A DNA stretch of 64,000 nucleotides from UBA5336 sp964492485 (GTDB lineage Bacteria > Pseudomonadota > Alphaproteobacteria > Caulobacterales > Hyphomonadaceae), in the NCBI GenBank assembly GCA_964492485.1, contig CAZBKM010000012.1:29319-93318 (forward strand), in the 5' to 3' direction. Positions 60,973 to 64,000 of this stretch are shown here, piece after piece (the first letter of the stretch is position 1; each line of letters opens with the position of its first letter). The notes beneath the pieces were generated by a model. It had not been told where the DNA came from. It saw nothing but the letters and a program-made list of their open reading frames with translations, and did not search any database. The position numbers and the translations under genes are program-made.

Positions 60973-61980
60973 ATGCGTATGAAGATGTTCTCCGCACGCA
61001 CCCTCGAGGATGCCCGGGCGATGATCCATGCGGAGATGGGGGCCGATGCCATAATCCTGTCGGAACGTGTGGTCGACGACGGCGTCGAGGTCCGGGCCGC
61101 GACCGACAAGATGGGCGGCGGCATGGTGCCGAACGAGCCTCTTTTCATGTCGCGCTTTGCCCATGACGACGCACCGATGCGGCCTCAGGACCACCCATTG
61201 CGGAGCCGGGTCCGCGATGCCCTGTCCTGGCATGGCGCACCCTCGAGCTTTGCCCGCAAGGTGGCGGATGCGGCGATGGCCCGCGCCGCCGGAGAGACCG
61301 ACCCGCAGGCCGCCATGGAGTTGGGCCTGGCCCAGATCGTGACGTGCCAGCCATTGTCGGTTCAGGCGGAGCGCAACATCCTGCTGGTCGGCGCGCCTGG
61401 ACACGGACGTACAGCGGTGGCCGCCAAGCTGGCGCGCCGGGCTTCCGTCGCCCGCGCCGTGCTGAAGCCGCTTGCCGCCGATCTCGACGCCACCGGCGGC
61501 GGCGCCCAGCTCGCCGCCTATCTCGAACAGGAGCGGGACTGGATCGAGGATGTGCGCACGCCTGATGCGCTGTTCGACACGCTGCGCGGCTTGCGCGATG
61601 AGGGCGTTCGCTGCGTGATCGACCTGCCTGCCATCGTCCCCTTCGATCTGGATGACATGGCCAGTCTCAAGGATCTGATCGCCGCGATCGATGCCGAGCC
61701 GGTTCTGGTGATCTCCGCCGAAGGCCATCCCGATGACCAGACGGAGGCCGTGAGGGCCTTTGCCCGCCTCGGCGTGAAGCGGGCCATCCTGACCAAGCTG
61801 GACGTGGCGCGCCGACGTGGCGGCGCGGTTTCGGCCCTGGCCGCGTCCGGAATCGCGATTTCCCATCTGTCCGTCACCCCCTTCATTGGCGGGGGCTTGG
61901 TGCCGGCGGCGGCATCACGGCTTGCGGCCTTGCTGATGGAAGATGCGCCGGGGCAAGTCGCCCTGAAAGGAGCAGCCTGA
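60973..61980 (+). CDS. flhF: FlhF-like SRP-type GTPase, degenerate
   Basis: 335 residues from ATG 60973 (GGGAGAGG upstream; an earlier in-frame ATG lacks a site). The N-terminal B domain MRMKMFSARTLEDARAMI, then GADAIILSERVVDDGVEV, is typical of FlhF, which places the flagellum at the pole. In the NG domain the P-loop reads GAPGHGRT, with Arg146 replacing the essential Lys, and the DTAG motif reads DLPA (217-220), while TKLD (274-277) is intact. GTP hydrolysis and probably binding are impaired. The stop overlaps flhG (TGATG). Confidence 0.82.
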   Translation: MRMKMFSARTLEDARAMIHAEMGADAIILSERVVDDGVEVRAATDKMGGGMVPNEPLFMSRFAHDDAPMRPQDHPLRSRVRDALSWHGAPSSFARKVADAAMARAAGETDPQAAMELGLAQIVTCQPLSVQAERNILLVGAPGHGRTAVAAKLARRASVARAVLKPLAADLDATGGGAQLAAYLEQERDWIEDVRTPDALFDTLRGLRDEGVRCVIDLPAIVPFDLDDMASLKDLIAAIDAEPVLVISAEGHPDDQTEAVRAFARLGVKRAILTKLDVARRRGGAVSALAASGIAISHLSVTPFIGGGLVPAAASRLAALLMEDAPGQVALKGAA

Positions 61981-62816
61981 TGAGCTTCATGCTTCGAAAG
62001 TCGATGGAACGGAGGTCGGCTCCGACGCGGCGGGTCGCGCCGGCCTCCATCATCGCCGTGGCGTCCGGAAAGGGCGGGGTAGGCAAGACCTTCCTCGCCA
62101 TCACGCTGGCGAGCGCCTTCGCCCAGGCGGGTCGGCGGACCCTTCTGGTCGATGGCGATCTCGGGCTGGCCAATGTGGACGTGCAACTGGGTATCGCGCC
62201 GGAGACAGACCTGGCCGCAGTGATTGCTGGCTGGGTGGAACTGGAGGATGCGGTCACCCCGGTCGACGGAGGCGCGGCAGCGGGGGGGTTCGATGTGCTT
62301 CCGGGGCGGTCCGGCTCCGGGGCGCTGGCGGAGTTGCCACCCGAAGAAGTGGCGCGTCTTGCGGCCGGAATGTCGGCGCTGGCCTTGCAGTATGATCAGG
62401 TCATCCTGGATCTCGGCGCCGGGATCGAGGCGAACTGCATGCGCCTGGCCCGGGCCGCCGACAAGGCGTTGATGGTGATCACGGACGAGCCGACCTCGAT
62501 GACGGACGCCTATGCCTTCATCAAGGTGCTTCGCGGCTACGCACCGAATGTCGAGCCGGTTATCGCTATCAACCAGGCCCCCGACCGCGCGTCGGGCCAG
62601 CGCACATATGAGGCGATCGCGCGCGCCTGTCAGACCTTTCTCGGCTTCCGCCCGGTCCTCGCCGGAACCGTCGCCAGCGATGTGAAGGTCCGCGAGGCCA
62701 TCCGGCGTCAGCAGACCCTGATCTCCACCGATCCGGGCGCGCAGCCCATTCAGGATGCCCTTGCCATCGCCCACGCGCTGATGGGGGGATCATCCGCCCA
62801 TCCGGCGCATCCTTAA
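61980..62816 (+). CDS. flhG: MinD-like ATPase FlhG
   Basis: 278 residues. Deviant Walker A SGKGGVGKT (29-37), Walker B VILDLGAG, and EPTSMTDAYAFIKVL typical of FlhG, which controls flagellar number with FlhF. The N-terminal FlhF-activating helix with DQAxxLR is not evident. Unlike FlhF, all nucleotide-binding residues look intact. Last gene of the operon, 124 nt before ctrA. Confidence 0.88.
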   Translation: MSFMLRKSMERRSAPTRRVAPASIIAVASGKGGVGKTFLAITLASAFAQAGRRTLLVDGDLGLANVDVQLGIAPETDLAAVIAGWVELEDAVTPVDGGAAAGGFDVLPGRSGSGALAELPPEEVARLAAGMSALALQYDQVILDLGAGIEANCMRLARAADKALMVITDEPTSMTDAYAFIKVLRGYAPNVEPVIAINQAPDRASGQRTYEAIARACQTFLGFRPVLAGTVASDVKVREAIRRQQTLISTDPGAQPIQDALAIAHALMGGSSAHPAHP

Positions 62817-62892
62817 TTGCCGACGAAGGAAGATTGGCTTTTTCAAGGCAGAGTAAGATTTGGCTAAGGATTAGCTTATAGGTTTGTAAGGG

Positions 62893-62928
62893 TTAACAGG
62901 ACGGCTAGTCTGGCCGTTGAACTGATTC
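62893..62928 (+). promoter_or_regulatory. CtrA half-site and GANTC site before ctrA
   Basis: TTAAC at 62893-62897 and GATTC at 62924-62928, the CcrM methylation motif, within 50 nt upstream of ctrA. In Caulobacter, ctrA P1 is controlled by GANTC methylation and by CtrA itself. Both motifs are short and can occur by chance. Confidence 0.4.
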
Positions 62929-62940
62929 GGGAGTGAGAGG

Positions 62941-63645
62941 ATGCGGGTCCTTCTGGTCGAGGATGACAGCGCCGTCGCCCGCAGCATTGAGCTGATGCTC
63001 AAAGCGGCCGGCTTCAACATCTACATGACGGATCTCGGTGAGGAAGGCGTCGACCTCGGAAAGATCTACGAGTACGACATCATCGTTCTCGACCTCTCGC
63101 TGCCGGACATCTCCGGATACGATGTGCTCAAGCAGCTTCGCATGGCGCGCGTGAACACGCCCGTAATGATCCTGTCGGGCAATCCTGACATCGAGGCGAA
63201 GGTGAAGACACTCGGCTTTGGCGCTGACGACTACCTCACCAAGCCGTTCAACAAGGACGAGTTGATCGCCCGGATCACGGCCATCGTGCGTCGCTCCAAG
63301 GGGCATGCCGAAAGCGTCATCCGCACGGGCGAGATCCTTGTGAACCTGGATGCAAAGACGGTCGAGGTGGAGGGCGAGCGCGTCCATCTCACCGGCAAGG
63401 AATACCAGATGTTCGAGCTGCTCTCGCTGCGCAAGGGCACGACGCTGACCAAGGAGATGTTCCTGAACCATCTCTATGGCGGCATGGACGAGCCCGAACT
63501 CAAGATCATCGACGTCTTCATCTGCAAGCTCCGCAAGAAGCTGCAGAAGGCGACCGGCGGCAAGCACTACATCGAGACGGTGTGGGGGCGCGGCTACGTG
63601 CTGCGCGATCCCAAGCCAGAGGGCAAGGACCAGCTGGCGGCCTGA
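62941..63645 (+). CDS. ctrA: cell-cycle response regulator CtrA
   Basis: 234 residues, OmpR-type master regulator of the alphaproteobacterial cell cycle. Receiver domain with VEDDS and phospho-site Asp51 (VLDLSLPD), Lys105 region in LTKPF, and a C-terminal winged helix (LTGKEYQMFELLSLRKG.., ELKIIDVFICKLRKKL). The C-terminus ends LAA, keeping the Ala-Ala read by ClpXP. SD is GGGAGTGAGAGG. Upstream is the flagellar-type operon, downstream repeat A5. Confidence 0.98.
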   Translation: MRVLLVEDDSAVARSIELMLKAAGFNIYMTDLGEEGVDLGKIYEYDIIVLDLSLPDISGYDVLKQLRMARVNTPVMILSGNPDIEAKVKTLGFGADDYLTKPFNKDELIARITAIVRRSKGHAESVIRTGEILVNLDAKTVEVEGERVHLTGKEYQMFELLSLRKGTTLTKEMFLNHLYGGMDEPELKIIDVFICKLRKKLQKATGGKHYIETVWGRGYVLRDPKPEGKDQLAA

Positions 63646-63772
63646 CGCAACACGAACCCGACGTCCGAGCCGGCCTGGACCCTGTCCCGGCCGGGCTTCG
63701 GCGTTTGGTTCGGGGGGGCGTGTGGTCCGGGCCCTGTCAAAGGACGTTTTTTCCGGGTAGGCGGCGGCTCTA

Positions 63773-63885
63773 GAGCGCCGATCTTTAGCGCCGATCTTTC
63801 GGTTCCCTCCAGACCGTCGCCTTTCATGATTGTTCTTGCGTAAGTCTCCGTTCGCAACCGAGTCCGTTTGCTCCGAACTTGCTCT
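63773..63885 (+). repeat. family A dispersed repeat, copy A5
   Basis: The most divergent copy. Its first segment is duplicated (GCGCCGATCTTTAGCGCCGATC), followed by TCCAGACCGTCGCCTTTCAT, GATTGTTCTTGCG, TAAGTCTCCGTTCGCAACCG and GCTCCGAACTTGCTCT. It lies about 130 nt after ctrA. Confidence 0.88.
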
Positions 63886-64000
63886 CATCGAGCCAATGCG
63901 CTGTGGAATTTTCCTGTTCGCCGGAAACGACATGGCGTCGGCAAAAGCTAGGGCGTTTTCCGAGCGACATGAATCGTTTGGGATTCCCAAGGCGGGCGGA
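63886..64000. other. non-coding end of the window
   Basis: After A5 no gene is visible to the right edge. The last 30 bases contain TTGGGATTCCCAA (63978-63990) and two GANTC sites as an inverted pair, GAATC (63971-63975) and GATTC (63982-63986). Between ctrA and A5 a short GTCC/GGAC stem followed by TTTTTT (about 63725-63752) is a weak candidate ctrA terminator. Confidence 0.4.

Noticed and set aside
62905..63990. A 361-codon minus-strand frame antisense to ctrA and through repeat A5
   Set aside because: ctrA is unambiguous, and the frame simply runs through its complement and the repeat.
1..64000. tRNA, rRNA, CRISPR arrays, prophage or insertion sequences
   Set aside because: I looked for T-loop sequences, regular direct repeats with spacers, transposase or integrase motifs and found none; GTTCGAA-like strings fall inside coding regions.

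Overview
The window is about 64 kb of GC-rich chromosome from an alphaproteobacterium of the Caulobacterales/Maricaulales (Hyphomonadaceae-like) type. The evidence is the CtrA cell-cycle circuit (ctrA, sciP, chpT, rcdA), an alphaproteobacterial-type HisRS, DUF1153, DUF1465, DUF4167, SapC and UrcA family proteins, and gene orders typical of the class (argD-argF-hslO, hisS-hisZ-hisG, rodZ-ispG). Almost everything is chromosomal housekeeping. I see no tRNA, rRNA, CRISPR array, transposase, integrase or prophage gene.

Layout. 0-5 kb: the end of argH, two small lipoproteins (the first LptM-like), lysA and a DUF4175 protein. 5-12.3 kb: 3-hydroxybutyrate dehydrogenase, DUF350, a membrane-anchored serine protease, pyrF, a lipoprotein PQQ/haem alcohol dehydrogenase, a TerB-like protein and a sulfotransferase. 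12.4-24.7 kb: DUF4167, prmC-prfA, MAPEG, a CE15-like esterase, a DUF1214/DUF1254 pair, rodZ-ispG, ptsP and lysC. 24.7-33.4 kb: ubiG, DUF924, rcdA with DUF1192, a quinone reductase, tsaD, a tetR unit with a tiny hydrophobic gene, gpsA, yciI and trkH. 33.4-44.7 kb: argD-argF-hslO, a candidate structured RNA, hisS-hisZ-hisG, dsbD with a redoxin, and sapC. 44.7-54.2 kb: a DUF885 lipoprotein with a broken zinc motif, a vWA lipoprotein, clpB behind a heat-shock-like promoter, urcA and an M23 peptidase. 54.3-63.6 kb: chpT, a single-domain response regulator, cheR, mnmA, sciP, a flagellar-switch operon (short fliF-like, fliG, short fliH-like, fliN, then flhF and flhG) and ctrA.

Three things stand out. 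First, the flagellar-type operon between sciP and ctrA keeps overlapping intact frames, but its FliF lacks RBM1, RBM2 and the beta-collar, its FliH is a stub, and its FlhF has lost the P-loop lysine and the DTAG motif. It looks like a switch and polar-landmark module separated from flagellar export. Second, two families of dispersed intergenic repeats punctuate gene ends. Family A has five copies of about 100 bp with a leading hairpin. Family B has six palindromic copies, always in the same orientation relative to the gene whose 3' end they follow. Third, the argD-hisG gap holds a 16-bp perfect stem between a promoter-like sequence and a terminator, consistent with an undescribed small RNA.

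Genes that work together: chpT passes phosphate to CtrA, RcdA helps ClpXP degrade CtrA, SciP blocks CtrA-dependent transcription, and the fli/flh operon is the kind of target these regulators control. lysA and lysC serve lysine synthesis. argH, argD and argF serve arginine. hisG, hisZ and hisS serve histidine synthesis and charging. prmC and prfA serve termination, and tsaD and mnmA modify tRNA.
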